From Streptococcus mitis (GTDB lineage Bacteria > Bacillota > Bacilli > Lactobacillales > Streptococcaceae): a DNA stretch of 64,000 nucleotides. Below the pieces are notes generated by a model that was not told where the DNA came from, ran no database searches, and was given only the letters and a program-made list of their open reading frames with translations. The DNA lies in contig CP014326.1 in the NCBI GenBank assembly GCA_001560895.1, positions 1,128,001-1,192,000 of the forward strand, read 5' to 3'. Positions within the stretch are counted from its first letter, which is position 1. Every line of letters starts with the position of its first letter. Shown piece by piece: positions 17,868 to 28,102 of the stretch. The position numbers and the translations under genes are program-made.

Positions 17868-17922
17868 AAATAAATTGAGAAATTTACCTAAGTAGGATAT
17901 AGATTTCTCAATTTATTTTATT
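17868..17922 (+). terminator. Terminator after the LPXTG thioredoxin gene
   Basis: A perfect 16-bp stem (17868-17883 with 17903-17918) lies in an A/T-rich context with trailing T residues. It closes the bacteriocin region. Confidence 0.75.
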
Positions 17923-18176
17923 GTGGGAGGATTTGATTCGCTTCTACAGTAATTAAGTTCATTTATCAATCTCTTTTTATTATATTTAAGGATATTTGAA
18001 AGATGTATTTTAGAAAAACAATTATGGAGTTCTTAATACAGAATATAGTATAAATGCTGATTCAAAGTGAAGTTTTCTAAGTTTTTTGATTTTGCTGAGT
18101 ATAAAATCTATTAACTAAGATTGAACTATAAAAATTAATTTGAGATGAAGTGAATTATAGACATTGGAGATGTCTC

Positions 18177-19073
18177 TTACTCGATTTCAGAATGAATCGC
18201 TGATACAGGATTAAAAGAACTAAGTATTTCTTTTTGTTTTGAATGAGATACGTGAGTATAGATTTGTGTTATTGATATAGAACTATGTCCAAGAATTTGT
18301 TGAATGTATCGAATATCTACATCATTATCTAGAAGCATTGTCGCAAAGCTATGTCTAAACATATGTGGTGTAATAGTTCTACATAAGCTGTTTTGTTCAA
18401 CTATTCTCTTTAAAATTAAACGTACACTTTGCTCTGATAATGGTTTAAGTGAATGTTTACCTGGAAACAGGAAATCATTGGTTTCATTTCTTGTTTTATT
18501 TATATATGTTTCTAATAAATTGAATGTTTTTTGATCTCCTAAAAATAGGATACGTTCTTTCTTACCCTTTCCTATAATATGGAGTGTCTTATTTGAAAGA
18601 TTAATATCTTTGAGATGAATGTGGCAAAGTTCAGAAATTCTGATGCCTGTTGAAAGTAAAAGTGAAATAATTAGTAGATTTCTTTCAGCGTGTTGTTTTT
18701 GATAATCAGTTTTAGATAGAACTATTCTCTGCTCTAAATATGAAAAAATACTTTTCAAAATGTCATACGGAATCGTTTTAGGCAATACTTTTTCAGTTCT
18801 AAATTGAAAGCGCAATTGATTGAAGGGATTCTCTTCAATTATGTTCTGGTATTTTAGATAGTTATAAAACACCTTCATACAAGCAATTTTTCTTCTTAAT
18901 GTATTCGTTTTTAAGTTAGATTGTGTCAACTGTTCTATATAGGATTCGACATTATCATAGTCTGAGTTATAAAATTGCATAAGATCATTCTTATAAGCGC
19001 GAATCGTGTGCGAACTCAAACGCTTATGAGTTTTGCAATAATCTAAGTAAGTAGAAATAAGTTTATAATCCAT
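18177..19073 (-). CDS. Xer-like tyrosine recombinase
   Basis: I start it at ATG 19073 behind AAAGGAG, giving 298 residues; a TTG six codons upstream is unsupported. It has an N-terminal SAM-like core-binding domain (1-95) and a C-terminal catalytic domain with TGIRISELCHI (first Arg), a Lys in IGKGKKERI, HMFRHSFA (His/Arg), GHSSISIT (His) and the nucleophile IYTH. It is short and without extensions, like XerC/D and DNA invertases. The gene reads away from the inverted-repeat cassette at 19129-21029, which begins 55 bp upstream. It is the obvious candidate to act on that cassette. Confidence 0.85.
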   Translation of the reverse strand: MDYKLISTYLDYCKTHKRLSSHTIRAYKNDLMQFYNSDYDNVESYIEQLTQSNLKTNTLRRKIACMKVFYNYLKYQNIIEENPFNQLRFQFRTEKVLPKTIPYDILKSIFSYLEQRIVLSKTDYQKQHAERNLLIISLLLSTGIRISELCHIHLKDINLSNKTLHIIGKGKKERILFLGDQKTFNLLETYINKTRNETNDFLFPGKHSLKPLSEQSVRLILKRIVEQNSLCRTITPHMFRHSFATMLLDNDVDIRYIQQILGHSSISITQIYTHVSHSKQKEILSSFNPVSAIHSEIE

Positions 19074-19128
19074 AAAAATCTCCTTTATCAATAATCATGC
19101 TATTATAAACTTATTTGGGTGCTTTGTA

Positions 19129-19158
19129 TAGTGATAATAAATTGTTATCGGTAGGAGA
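19129..19158 (+). repeat. Left 30-bp inverted repeat of the putative switch
   Basis: This sequence is identical to the reverse complement of 21000-21029 over 30 bases, and the match stops abruptly on both sides. It contains an internal dyad (GATAATA / TGTTATC) and ends in GTAGGAGA, the ribosome site of the gene at 19164. The outer flank supplies only a weak -10 (TATAGT). Confidence 0.9.
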
Positions 19159-19163
19159 AATTT

Positions 19164-19742
19164 ATGGGAAATAGTGATAAAATAAAAATTTTTTTGAGTA
19201 GACCTAATCCGTTTACTGAAAACCAAGATTTTTTTATCGATGAAATTGTATCGTTATTAAAAAGACATAATTTCGAATGTATTACATTACAAGCTGCAGA
19301 ATATACTCCATATGAAGTTATGGTATCACTACGTGAGATGATACAAAGAAGCTATGGCATGGTTATTTTAGCAGTTGGTCAAACATATATATCTGAAGGA
19401 ATTCGTAAAAAAGATGCTGAGGATAATCCTAGATTTTTCGAATCAAAAGAAATCCACTTAGAAAATAAGTGGATTACTAGTGTGTATTGTCAGATTGAAG
19501 GAATATTAGCATTAACTTTTGATCTGCCTATATTGACAATTCCTCAGGAAAAATTGACAAGAGAAGGTATTTTACATCAGGGTGAATACTCAATTACATC
19601 ACCTGAATTTACCTTAGACTCAAAGGAAAAAATTCTTCAATTTGTAGAATCCTCTGAGTTTAGAAAAAGTTTTGATAAATGGAAACAAATGGTTATAGAA
19701 AAATATGAATTCATCAAAGGGGGAGAATTAGGTTATAAATAG
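19164..19742 (+). CDS. TIR / nucleotide-hydrolase-like protein, candidate effector A
   Basis: This 192-residue soluble protein is not a family I can name with certainty. The N-terminus (KIFLSRPNP) and the segments YTPYEVMVSLREMIQRS and GMVILAVGQTYI fit a Rossmann-like TIR or deoxyribosyltransferase-like fold, in which SYGMVILAVG would be the central strand. The ribosome site lies within the left inverted repeat. It converges tail to tail with the next gene, the two stops being adjacent. It may be a defence effector or sensor. Its expression may depend on cassette orientation. Confidence 0.55.
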   Translation: MGNSDKIKIFLSRPNPFTENQDFFIDEIVSLLKRHNFECITLQAAEYTPYEVMVSLREMIQRSYGMVILAVGQTYISEGIRKKDAEDNPRFFESKEIHLENKWITSVYCQIEGILALTFDLPILTIPQEKLTREGILHQGEYSITSPEFTLDSKEKILQFVESSEFRKSFDKWKQMVIEKYEFIKGGELGYK

Positions 19743-20990
19743 TTAGTCCATAAGCTTTAACTTAATTCTTTCTAAATCTTCCCTTAAGAGCTTTCTTCCC
19801 TCATTTATAGTATTACTTTGTCTCTTGGTTTCGCCATAAACTTTGTCCGATAATGTTTCAATAATTCCGGAAATATATAGAAGCTCTTCTCGGTTAGATT
19901 GTAACCAGATATCATCATACATACTAGATTTTCTAATCAAATTTTCTAATGAACCTAATATAATTTTTGCTGTATACTTTGCAGTATAGTAGTGTTCTTT
20001 TAAAACTTCGGTATCTGTTTCAACACTTACAATTTTTAACAACGTAGCACAATAATTTCTAGCACAGTATATATTGTTATCTTCAAAATTCATACCCAAT
20101 CTATAGTAATTTATAGCTGACAATAAATCTCTTTTATCATTTGTAATATAAAATATTCGTAAAAATATCGCACCATATATTCCTAAAATTTTATGGTAAG
20201 TAGTGTTGTTTATATCAAGATAAGTATTAATTTTTCTCTGTGCTTCTCTCAAATTATCTAAGGATTTTTCATCTTTTTTATATGCTGATAACAAGTAGCC
20301 CGCTAAAATTTCATCATCGACATACCCTTTTTCTAAAAGTTCTTTATATAAATTTTCTGCTGTTACATACTCTTCGGCATCTTTAAATTTTTTTGCTATT
20401 CTTGCTAGGTCCATAAAGGAATTTTGAGATGTTTCTATAGAAATATTATTACTTTCCTCCATAGAATTATTTCTTTCGACAATTGTATATAAGTTATTTT
20501 CAAATACCGGACTATCTATAAATCTTTCGTCACTATTTATTGCAGAAGTAATGTACTCTGTGAGTATATCTTTCACTCGAACAACTTCATCAAGTTCATT
20601 CACTTTGTCAGAATCATATCTAATTTGAGGTAGGTGAGAAATATCAAAAAAATTAATTTTAGCAGTATGATTATCACATAGGATAATTGTAGATTTAGGT
20701 CTCATTGCATGGCGCAGTCCTAATTCATAAATTGCATTTTGATTTAACGTAGTAATGTCAGCAATAACAATATCAGCTTTGAATATACCTTCAATAAATG
20801 TTTTTGTAATATTTTGAGTTGTATATACCTCATCAGCTCTAAATCTATTCTCTCCATGAATTGAAGTTAACTCTTTATTTAAAATAACAGGTTTAATAAT
20901 ATTTGAGTATACAGCATTTAAATCAACCTCAATATTTGTATTTGGAATTTTTTTTGTGTTAAATCCCATTACAACAAAACAACTAGTCAT
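19743..20990 (-). CDS. TIR/deoxyribosyltransferase-like domain plus helical repeats, candidate effector B
   Basis: This is a 415-residue protein. Residues 1-150 form a nucleoside-deoxyribosyltransferase/TIR-like domain: CFVVMGF at the start, then ADIVIADIT, and NAIYELGLRHA with the conserved Glu. From about 190 it is alpha-helical with TPR-like repeats, as in proteins annotated with TRAF-binding (DUF4071-type) regions. The ribosome site GTAGGAGA is inside the right inverted repeat, and an extended -10 (TGGTATACT) lies just outside, so this gene is the better-expressed one in the present orientation. Confidence 0.6.
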   Translation of the reverse strand: MTSCFVVMGFNTKKIPNTNIEVDLNAVYSNIIKPVILNKELTSIHGENRFRADEVYTTQNITKTFIEGIFKADIVIADITTLNQNAIYELGLRHAMRPKSTIILCDNHTAKINFFDISHLPQIRYDSDKVNELDEVVRVKDILTEYITSAINSDERFIDSPVFENNLYTIVERNNSMEESNNISIETSQNSFMDLARIAKKFKDAEEYVTAENLYKELLEKGYVDDEILAGYLLSAYKKDEKSLDNLREAQRKINTYLDINNTTYHKILGIYGAIFLRIFYITNDKRDLLSAINYYRLGMNFEDNNIYCARNYCATLLKIVSVETDTEVLKEHYYTAKYTAKIILGSLENLIRKSSMYDDIWLQSNREELLYISGIIETLSDKVYGETKRQSNTINEGRKLLREDLERIKLKLMD

Positions 20991-20999
20991 TTTTTTACC

Positions 21000-21029
21000 T
21001 CTCCTACCGATAACAATTTATTATCACTA
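21000..21029 (-). repeat. Right 30-bp inverted repeat of the putative switch
   Basis: This is the perfect partner of 19129-19158, separated by 1841 bp that hold exactly two convergent genes. It provides the 5' leader and ribosome site for the 20990 gene. Confidence 0.9.
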
Positions 21030-21037
21030 GTATACCA
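21030..21037 (-). promoter_or_regulatory. Extended -10 promoter outside the right inverted repeat
   Basis: Read on the minus strand, TGGTATACT straddles the outer edge of the repeat, its final T being the first repeat base. The left side has TATAGT without the extended TG. This asymmetry is what a promoter-fixed invertible cassette would need. Confidence 0.5.
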
Positions 21038-21355
21038 TAAATTCATCTTCAGTAGCTTGAATTGTATAATGTATTTTTACTTAACATTAAATAGCAAACT
21101 CTGATATTGGTCAACTATAGCTTAAAACACTGTTTTAAAATTATATCTAATACTTTTGAGTCAATTACAAACTTACAACAACGAGATATTTATATAGTCT
21201 GAAGAAAATAAGTACAAATTTATTAGAAAATCGAGATTTCATAGGATTAGCACGAAAAATTTCAATTTTAGAACTATATCCTCTAATGAATTTGAATCAG
21301 TCTTTTTTAAAATTCTAAATGATATGATAGTATTTTCAAGTAAAAAGAAATTGCC

Positions 21356-21665
21356 CTGATTGGAGACCATATCAAATCTTTACGAAAGACACATGACATG
21401 ACACAACCAGAATTTGCATGAATTGGGGGTATTTCACGTAATAGCCTTAGTAGTTACTAGAACGGTACAAGTCCACTTTCAACTGAGCTGATAGATGCTA
21501 TTTGCTAGAAGTTCAACGTATCCTATGTCGATATTGTGGGGAAAGAAGAAACGTTGAATCCAGTTGAAGATTATGAATTAACTTTAAATATGGAGATTGT
21601 TAAGAAATGTGGAACAAAGTCTCCTATCTTGTCTCTATCGTTATCAAGACATTCCCTTTGATGAT
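21356..21665 (+). pseudogene. Decayed pezA-like antitoxin gene
   Basis: Codon by codon this follows pezA at 297: (C/A)TG ATT GGA, KSLRKTHDMTQPEFA, ISRNSLS, SYVDIVG, NPVEDYELTLN. It has three in-frame stops (TGA, TAG, TAG) and a later frameshift. The palindromic operator seen before the intact copy is not preserved. Sequence to about 21890 contains no gene. Confidence 0.85.
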
Positions 21666-22060
21666 GAGAGAAATGATGAGTTAGTGCATGAACTGACAGA
21701 GTCTGAGTTGAGAATCAATGTTTTGTGAAAAAGAATATCAATATTAAATCAAGTAGCAGAATATTTACTGATTTCAGTTGAAAACAAGCAAGAAAAGAAG
21801 TTGAAGCTTTCAAAATTGAATATAACTGATAAAATTGGCATTGATGTTGTTGAAAAGGAGTTGAATAAATTAGATATCCAGATATAATTAGAAAGCGATA
21901 GCTATGAAAAAATTGTATTTAAGATGGATAAGTTTATAAATCAATTAAATAAAGAAAAGTTTGTATATCAAAAGAGGAGAGATATTTAAAAAGTGCATAT
22001 ATTACTCATTTAAAATATTTTAAAATATGTTAACATCATAGAAACAAGGAGGAATTTATT

Positions 22061-25015
22061 ATGTCTAATATATCTAAAAAATGGCTGAAATTATTTAGTG
22101 ATAATATTAGTGATGAGGAACAGTTGGATCGGTTTTTGACTTCTAATACAGAAAATAATCTCCAAGAGTGGGAGAGGAAACATAAACAGTATGAACAACT
22201 AGGGAGAGAATACATTGCTCAACAACTGAGTGATAATTCTTGGAAATCATACGAAACTAGTGAAAATTTAAAAATTAGAATTCATTGGTTATCTTTATTT
22301 AAGCCACTTTGTTACAAGTATATAAATAGATTATCTATGTACTTAAATAGCATAGTTTCTGTTGAGAATAAAGAAAAGTTTTTGATTGAAATAGAGTCAA
22401 TGTTTTTTGAAATGTGTATGAATATTAGTTATCGTACTGTTGTATTAGAAATTAATGATTTAAGACGTTCATCACGTTTAATAGGAGATGATTCTAAAAA
22501 ACGTTACAACTTTTTTATAGACACTTTATTAAAAAGCAGAGATTATATATTGGAGTTTTATCAGAAATATCCAGTATTGTATGAATTATTAGATAGGAAA
22601 CTTTTAAATATATCTGATTATGTGAAAGAAATAATTACAAATTTTGAAATGAATTTATCAGATATAGAAAAATATTTTGGATTTGAAAATTTAAAATTAT
22701 CTAATATAAAATTTAATGCAGGAGACACTCATTCTAACGGTAAGAGTGTTTGTATTTTAGAACTGAATAATAAGAGGAAGATAATTTATAAACCAAGAAA
22801 TATGTCTGTAGACGTCAACTTAGATTTATTTTCTAAAGAATTTTCATCACAATTCAGTCTACCAAATGTTTTATTTCTTCCTCGAACACTAAGTAAAAGT
22901 AGTTATAGTTTTGTCGAATTTGTAGAAGTAAAAGAATGTAACTCACGTCATGATGTAGAAATGTACTACGAAAACATAGGAATGCTTTTGGCTTTTTTGC
23001 ATATATTTGGTGCAAAAGACTATCATGGCGAGAATATTTTATCGTGTGAATCATATCCATACTTAATTGATAATGAAACTATTTTACATTTTAGTGAGAA
23101 GGAAAGTATAGATTCCAGTATCCAGAAAATGTATGATGTAGTAGCTGACTCTGTTTATAGCGTGGGTATCTTACCTATGACTCTCTATTCTGTAAATAAT
23201 GATAAAGGAATGGAAGTTGGAGCATTAAATTCAGGAGAAAAAAGGGAATCTCCTTACCAAACACATCAATTAACTAATATTGGTACAGATGAAATTAGAA
23301 TTGAGAATGTATTTAAGGAGATAGAAGATTTCCCAAGTACTGTAAGATATATGGGGAAGACTGTATCGTGTAAAGAATATAGAGAAAATGTTTTGTATGG
23401 ATTTGAATTAATTTACAGGATCATTCTAAAAAATAGGAACAAAGTTCAAAAAATGATTATGAAGTACTTTGAAAATTGTGAGACAAGATATATTTATAGA
23501 AATACAAATATATATGTTCAGTTTTTAGAAACAAGCCATCATCCAGATTTATTAAGAAATAAATATGATTTCGAAATGTATATGCTTAGAATGTTAGAAT
23601 ATGGTAATGTTGACAATGAGTTTGATAAAAGTATGATTAAAGATGAAATTAATCAACTTAGAAAAGGAGATGTACCAATTTTTTACACTAGTTCATCTAG
23701 TAATGAGATTTATAATGGACTTCATTCTCTAATATATTCTTTGGAGGGAGATAACATCATTAAAAATGTATCAAAGAGAATATGTAGTCTATCAGAAGAA
23801 AATTTGCTTCGTCAACAAAGAATTATAAATATGGCTTTTATGGGAAGCGAATTATTTATAAAAAATAAGAAACTTAAAGGAAGAAAGATATTAAAAAAAT
23901 TAAGTTCAAATATTATTGAACGTATTTTATCTGCGAAACTAGAATTCAATGATGAAATTAGTTGGTTAAATATGTTGGCCATGAATAAAAATTATGAAAT
24001 TTCACCAATGGATTATAATTTATATGGTGGTACATCAGGTATGATTTTAGGAATTAGTAGTATACAGGATGACAGACTAGAATCAATTTTACGAGGTGTT
24101 ATAGACTATACCAATAATTACATTGAAAATTGCCAGGGGAATTTCCCTCTTTCTAAATTAGGAGCTTTTACTGGTATTTACGGCTATTTGTATGTTACAT
24201 GTGTGCTAAGACAGAAAGGAATAAAGACAGTTGACAATTCAGAAGAGTTTATATATAACATCTTGCTATCCACGTATAATGATGTTAGAAAATTTGATAA
24301 TCTAGATATTATAGGGGGTCTTGCAGGAATTCTGGCTGTACTTGTAAAAATCGAAGAAGTTATGGTGCATAGTTCTAAAGTTGTACAATTAGCACATGTG
24401 ATGTCTGAAGAAATTGTAGAGAAATTAATTGAAGTATATAAGAAACAAGGATATTGGATGGAAAATGACCCAGGATATGCACATGGAAACTATGGAGTTA
24501 TTACACAATTGTTCAAATATTCTAAATTGTGTAATGAAGAATCGATAGAGAAGAATAACATAATATTTTGCATACAAGATTATTTGAATAAAGAGCGTTT
24601 GCAGTTAAAAACGGATAAGATTGTACCTTTAAGAAAAAATGCTAAGTACTATTCTTGGTGTAATGGAATTGTAGGAATCGTACAGGCTAAACACTATCTC
24701 ATGGTAAATGAATTTCCAGATCAATATTTAGAAGAAGAAGTCCGATATTATGCAACTGAAATATTGAATCAAAGATTAAATATAGAAAATTCTATCTGTC
24801 ATGGAAATGTAGGCAATTTGACAATTATTTCTTCTATTATAGGAGATAATTCTGAAATAAATAAAAAAATATTGTCCGAGAGTGAATTATATCTGCTGGA
24901 TAAATTAACTTATGATTGTGATGATTGGGGAATTCTTACAGGAGAACTGGGAATATTGATGGCTAATTATGAGACTGGAAGAGCAATGTTGAACAATGTA
25001 CTACTTCTAAACTAA
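22061..25015 (+). CDS. lanM: Class II lanthipeptide synthetase LanM
   Basis: This 984-residue protein has an N-terminal dehydratase region (DUF4135-like: IYKPRNMSVDVNLDLF, AKDYHGENIL, YLIDNET) that phosphorylates and dehydrates Ser/Thr. The C-terminal LanC-like cyclase (from about 640) has zinc ligands in SWCNG (Cys near 867) and CHGN (Cys-His near 913) and the PGYAHGNYG motif. AAGGAGG precedes the ATG. The two precursor genes are 3.3 kb downstream, beyond lanT and an IS relic. The gene is full length. Confidence 0.92.
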   Translation: MSNISKKWLKLFSDNISDEEQLDRFLTSNTENNLQEWERKHKQYEQLGREYIAQQLSDNSWKSYETSENLKIRIHWLSLFKPLCYKYINRLSMYLNSIVSVENKEKFLIEIESMFFEMCMNISYRTVVLEINDLRRSSRLIGDDSKKRYNFFIDTLLKSRDYILEFYQKYPVLYELLDRKLLNISDYVKEIITNFEMNLSDIEKYFGFENLKLSNIKFNAGDTHSNGKSVCILELNNKRKIIYKPRNMSVDVNLDLFSKEFSSQFSLPNVLFLPRTLSKSSYSFVEFVEVKECNSRHDVEMYYENIGMLLAFLHIFGAKDYHGENILSCESYPYLIDNETILHFSEKESIDSSIQKMYDVVADSVYSVGILPMTLYSVNNDKGMEVGALNSGEKRESPYQTHQLTNIGTDEIRIENVFKEIEDFPSTVRYMGKTVSCKEYRENVLYGFELIYRIILKNRNKVQKMIMKYFENCETRYIYRNTNIYVQFLETSHHPDLLRNKYDFEMYMLRMLEYGNVDNEFDKSMIKDEINQLRKGDVPIFYTSSSSNEIYNGLHSLIYSLEGDNIIKNVSKRICSLSEENLLRQQRIINMAFMGSELFIKNKKLKGRKILKKLSSNIIERILSAKLEFNDEISWLNMLAMNKNYEISPMDYNLYGGTSGMILGISSIQDDRLESILRGVIDYTNNYIENCQGNFPLSKLGAFTGIYGYLYVTCVLRQKGIKTVDNSEEFIYNILLSTYNDVRKFDNLDIIGGLAGILAVLVKIEEVMVHSSKVVQLAHVMSEEIVEKLIEVYKKQGYWMENDPGYAHGNYGVITQLFKYSKLCNEESIEKNNIIFCIQDYLNKERLQLKTDKIVPLRKNAKYYSWCNGIVGIVQAKHYLMVNEFPDQYLEEEVRYYATEILNQRLNIENSICHGNVGNLTIISSIIGDNSEINKKILSESELYLLDKLTYDCDDWGILTGELGILMANYETGRAMLNNVLLLN

Positions 25016-25186
25016 AATTGAGGTAGAGGGACGTAAAACCTCTCACGATGAGTGAGTATTTTCGAATAGGTTGATATGATCTTCTGACAGTTGTATAATT
25101 CTCCAAAAATATCTTATCGTCAATACAGAAGTTATACGACGTATGCAACTGAGTGACTAACAGTTTTATAAGTTTTAGGATTCGAA

Positions 25187-25221
25187 AGTCGAAGAACTAA
25201 CTCATAGTTATTTCTTCGACT
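25187..25221 (+). terminator. Hairpin between lanM and lanT
   Basis: AGTCGAAGAA pairs with TTCTTCGACT around an inner TAACT/AGTTA helix. There is no clear T-run, so it may be an attenuator or mRNA-stability hairpin rather than a terminator. The 291-bp gap holds no gene. Confidence 0.45.
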
Positions 25222-25306
25222 CTGTCATGCCAATAAAATTTTAAATAATTGAATTAAAAATTGATATTTTAGAATTCTTATTATTTTATATTAATAGGAG
25301 ATAAGT

Positions 25307-27433
25307 ATGAAAAATAAAGTTCCTTTTATTGAACAACATCAAAAAACAGAGTGTGGTTTATGTTGTGTTGCGATGGTATCAAGCTATTATAATCATGAAA
25401 TCTCTGTAAAAGATTTAAGAAGTATTAAAGAAACAGGTAGAGATGGTACAAGTTTTCAGAATTTAATTGAACTTTTAGAGGGGATGGGATTTGTTATTAA
25501 ATCATTTCGTTTCCCAAAAGATAGAATGGATACTTTCAAAAAGATAAAAACTCCAGCTATTGCATTATGGGAAAGTAAACATTTTATTGTAATAGAGAGA
25601 GTAACATCTAAGTTTGTATGGGTAGCTGACCCAGAACTTGGGAAATTAAAGTATAGTTTCAGTGAATTCTCAGAAGGATTCTCGGAATATCTTATTAGTG
25701 TTATGAGTAGTGATAAAGTAACAAAACAAAAATCTAGGGAGAATTATAGTATAGTTTATAGACAATTATGGCAATCTTGGAATTATTTTATACCACTATT
25801 GTTAGTGACATTAGCAAGTTATACAGTTAGTTTTGTTTTACCAATTTGGTTGCAACAAGTTTTCAACCAAGTTTCTACAGGAGTTAGTATAAACCAATCG
25901 AATATTGTCATTAATTTCGTTATATTTACATTTCTATATTTTGCAATTATGTTTGGGCAACGCTATCTTTCTATTAATTTGACAAATGATATAGATAAAA
26001 GGTTGAATATTAATGTGATTAGAAGTTTATTTGGGCTACCATATAAATTCTTTTCTACGAGAAGCAGTGGCGATTTAATTTATTCTATAAATGGTTTGAC
26101 AAGAATTAGACAGTTATTCACTAATCAAGTAGTTCTAGGTGTGTTGGATGTTGGATTGGGAGTTTTTATCCTAATTTATTTCTCATACATAAATTTTTCT
26201 ATTGCAGTCTTAGCATTATTACTACTGTTAATAAATTTATTATTGTTGCTAGTTACTAGACAGAACATCGAACAAAAGAATAAATCATTTGTAATTTCCC
26301 AAAACAATCTTCAGAATAAACAAATTGAGATGATTTATTCTATGATGGGAATAAAAATGGAAGGTTTTGAAGAACAAACATATAAGCAGTGGAAGGAATA
26401 TTTCGATAAATGTTTACATAGGTATAAATACAGTGAGATGTTTTCAGGATTGGTAAATTCATTATTTACAATAATCACTTTTATATCACCGTTTATTTTA
26501 TTAATAGTTACATTATTGCCACACCCTCAATTAGAAAATCCATTAGGGGGGATGTTTGTGATATACTCTTTATCAACTGTATTATTTAGTAAAGTGAATA
26601 GTATCTTTGATACTATTGTAGCATTTTATAATAGTAAGACGTTTTTATCTCGTATTGTAGAAATTTTAGAGGAGGAATACGAAGTAAATGGCAATATTAA
26701 ACATGATTTGAATGGATCTATTTCACTAAAAAATGTATCATTTTCATATACTAAAGACAGTAAAAGAGTTTTATCGAATATTAATATTGAAATTCATAAA
26801 GGAGAAAAAATAGCAATCGTAGGTACATCAGGTTCTGGGAAAAGCACACTTTCAAAATTGTTGATAGGCTTATTTCCTGCAACTACTGGAAAAATTTTCT
26901 TTGATAACTTTGAATATTATAGTCTAGATAAACAGTATTTAAGACAACAAATTGGTATTGTTCCACAAGATATGACACTATTTAATAAGACGATATTTGA
27001 AAATATCGCTGGAAGTTCGTCTGTATCACAAGAAAAAATGGAAGAAGTGTGTAAGTTGGTGAATATTCATGATGATATTATGGAGATGCCTATGGGGTAC
27101 AATACGTTAGTATCAGAGATGGGGATGAATTTATCTGGAGGTCAAAGGCAGAGAATAATCTTAGCTCGAGCACTTATAAAAAAACCTAAAATAATATTAT
27201 TGGATGAGGCGACAAGTTATTTAGATAATGTTAATGAGAAAGAAATTATGCAAAAATTTAAAGAACAGAACATTACGATTGTGGTAATTGCACATCGGCT
27301 ATCTACAATTATTGATTCAGATAAAATTTTTGTGATGGAAAAAGGAAAAATTATAGAGCAGGGAAACCATCAAGAATTACTGCAAGGAGAAAGAGGGCTT
27401 TATCGAAAATTATATCAATTGGATAATTCATAG
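25307..27433 (+). CDS. lanT: Lanthipeptide peptidase/ABC exporter LanT
   Basis: This 708-residue protein has an N-terminal C39 peptidase (HQKTECGLCCVAM with the catalytic Cys near 16; HFIVIERV; VADPELG), membrane helices at about 155-420, and a nucleotide-binding domain with GTSGSGKST, LSGGQRQR and LLDEATS. It removes double-glycine-type leaders and exports the mature peptides. It is distinct in sequence from BlpA, so two peptide exporters coexist here. Confidence 0.92.
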   Translation: MKNKVPFIEQHQKTECGLCCVAMVSSYYNHEISVKDLRSIKETGRDGTSFQNLIELLEGMGFVIKSFRFPKDRMDTFKKIKTPAIALWESKHFIVIERVTSKFVWVADPELGKLKYSFSEFSEGFSEYLISVMSSDKVTKQKSRENYSIVYRQLWQSWNYFIPLLLVTLASYTVSFVLPIWLQQVFNQVSTGVSINQSNIVINFVIFTFLYFAIMFGQRYLSINLTNDIDKRLNINVIRSLFGLPYKFFSTRSSGDLIYSINGLTRIRQLFTNQVVLGVLDVGLGVFILIYFSYINFSIAVLALLLLLINLLLLLVTRQNIEQKNKSFVISQNNLQNKQIEMIYSMMGIKMEGFEEQTYKQWKEYFDKCLHRYKYSEMFSGLVNSLFTIITFISPFILLIVTLLPHPQLENPLGGMFVIYSLSTVLFSKVNSIFDTIVAFYNSKTFLSRIVEILEEEYEVNGNIKHDLNGSISLKNVSFSYTKDSKRVLSNINIEIHKGEKIAIVGTSGSGKSTLSKLLIGLFPATTGKIFFDNFEYYSLDKQYLRQQIGIVPQDMTLFNKTIFENIAGSSSVSQEKMEEVCKLVNIHDDIMEMPMGYNTLVSEMGMNLSGGQRQRIILARALIKKPKIILLDEATSYLDNVNEKEIMQKFKEQNITIVVIAHRLSTIIDSDKIFVMEKGKIIEQGNHQELLQGERGLYRKLYQLDNS

Positions 27434-27583
27434 CTTTTATTGATATAAAGTTATTATTGAGTAGAAAAATAGAGAAATCAGCTATAATTCATATTTAGAT
27501 AACTTTAGCTTGATTTTACTATTAATTTTATAATAGTTGAATTTATGTTATTATAGTGTAATCGTCCAATAACGAAGTATATT

Positions 27584-27641
27584 AAAAAATCTCCAGACTA
27601 GAGAACTCACTGATAGTTCCTAATCTGGAGATTTCTTATTT
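27584..27641 (+). terminator. Terminator after lanT
   Basis: AAATCTCCAGA (27587-27597) pairs with TCTGGAGATTT (27624-27634), with an inner GAAC/GTTC helix, followed by T-rich sequence. It abuts the IS66 relic. Confidence 0.65.
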
Positions 27642-27644
27642 GCA

Positions 27645-28102
27645 CTTTTCTGGTACAACTTTTGTCCATGGTAAATAATCCTCTAAAAGCTCTTTGTTTA
27701 CGAGATTCTACTCGTTTAGAAGACATTCTAGAAGATAGGATATATATATTTCTCACTATTTAATTGATGGCGTTTAGCTGTTTCCAACAAGCTCATAATA
27801 AAAGCTGTTGCTTTAGCTCCTTCAAAACTTTGAGAAAACAACCAATTTTTACGTACCATAACCAATGATTTAATGGTGTGTTCAGCTAGATTATTGGAAA
27901 GGACGAGATGCCTGTCTTTCCAAATTATCTTAAAGGTTTCTTCATACTTGAGACTTTATTCAATTGCCCGTCCTAGTTTTGAACCAGGTAAAATTGACTG
28001 CCGTAGGCACCAAGCAAAGAAGTATTCCATTAAGGGTTGGAGATCTTCTTGACGTTTCTGTAAGCGTTCATCAACTGACAAGTCTTCCCAGTCTCTCTAA
28101 AG
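27645..28102 (-). pseudogene. IS66-family transposase C-terminal remnant
   Basis: The minus strand reads LQPLMEYFFAWCLRQ, SKLGRAIE-stop-SLKYEETF, then SNNLAEHTIKSLVMVRKNW, GAKATAFIMSLLETAK and further stops. These are hallmark C-terminal segments of IS66 TnpC. It sits between lanT and the precursor genes, so it was probably inserted in the lan operon and then decayed. Confidence 0.8.

Noticed and set aside
18000..21350. CRISPR-like repeats near the recombinase
   Set aside because: Only the single inverted pair is present; no array of spaced direct repeats exists anywhere in the window.
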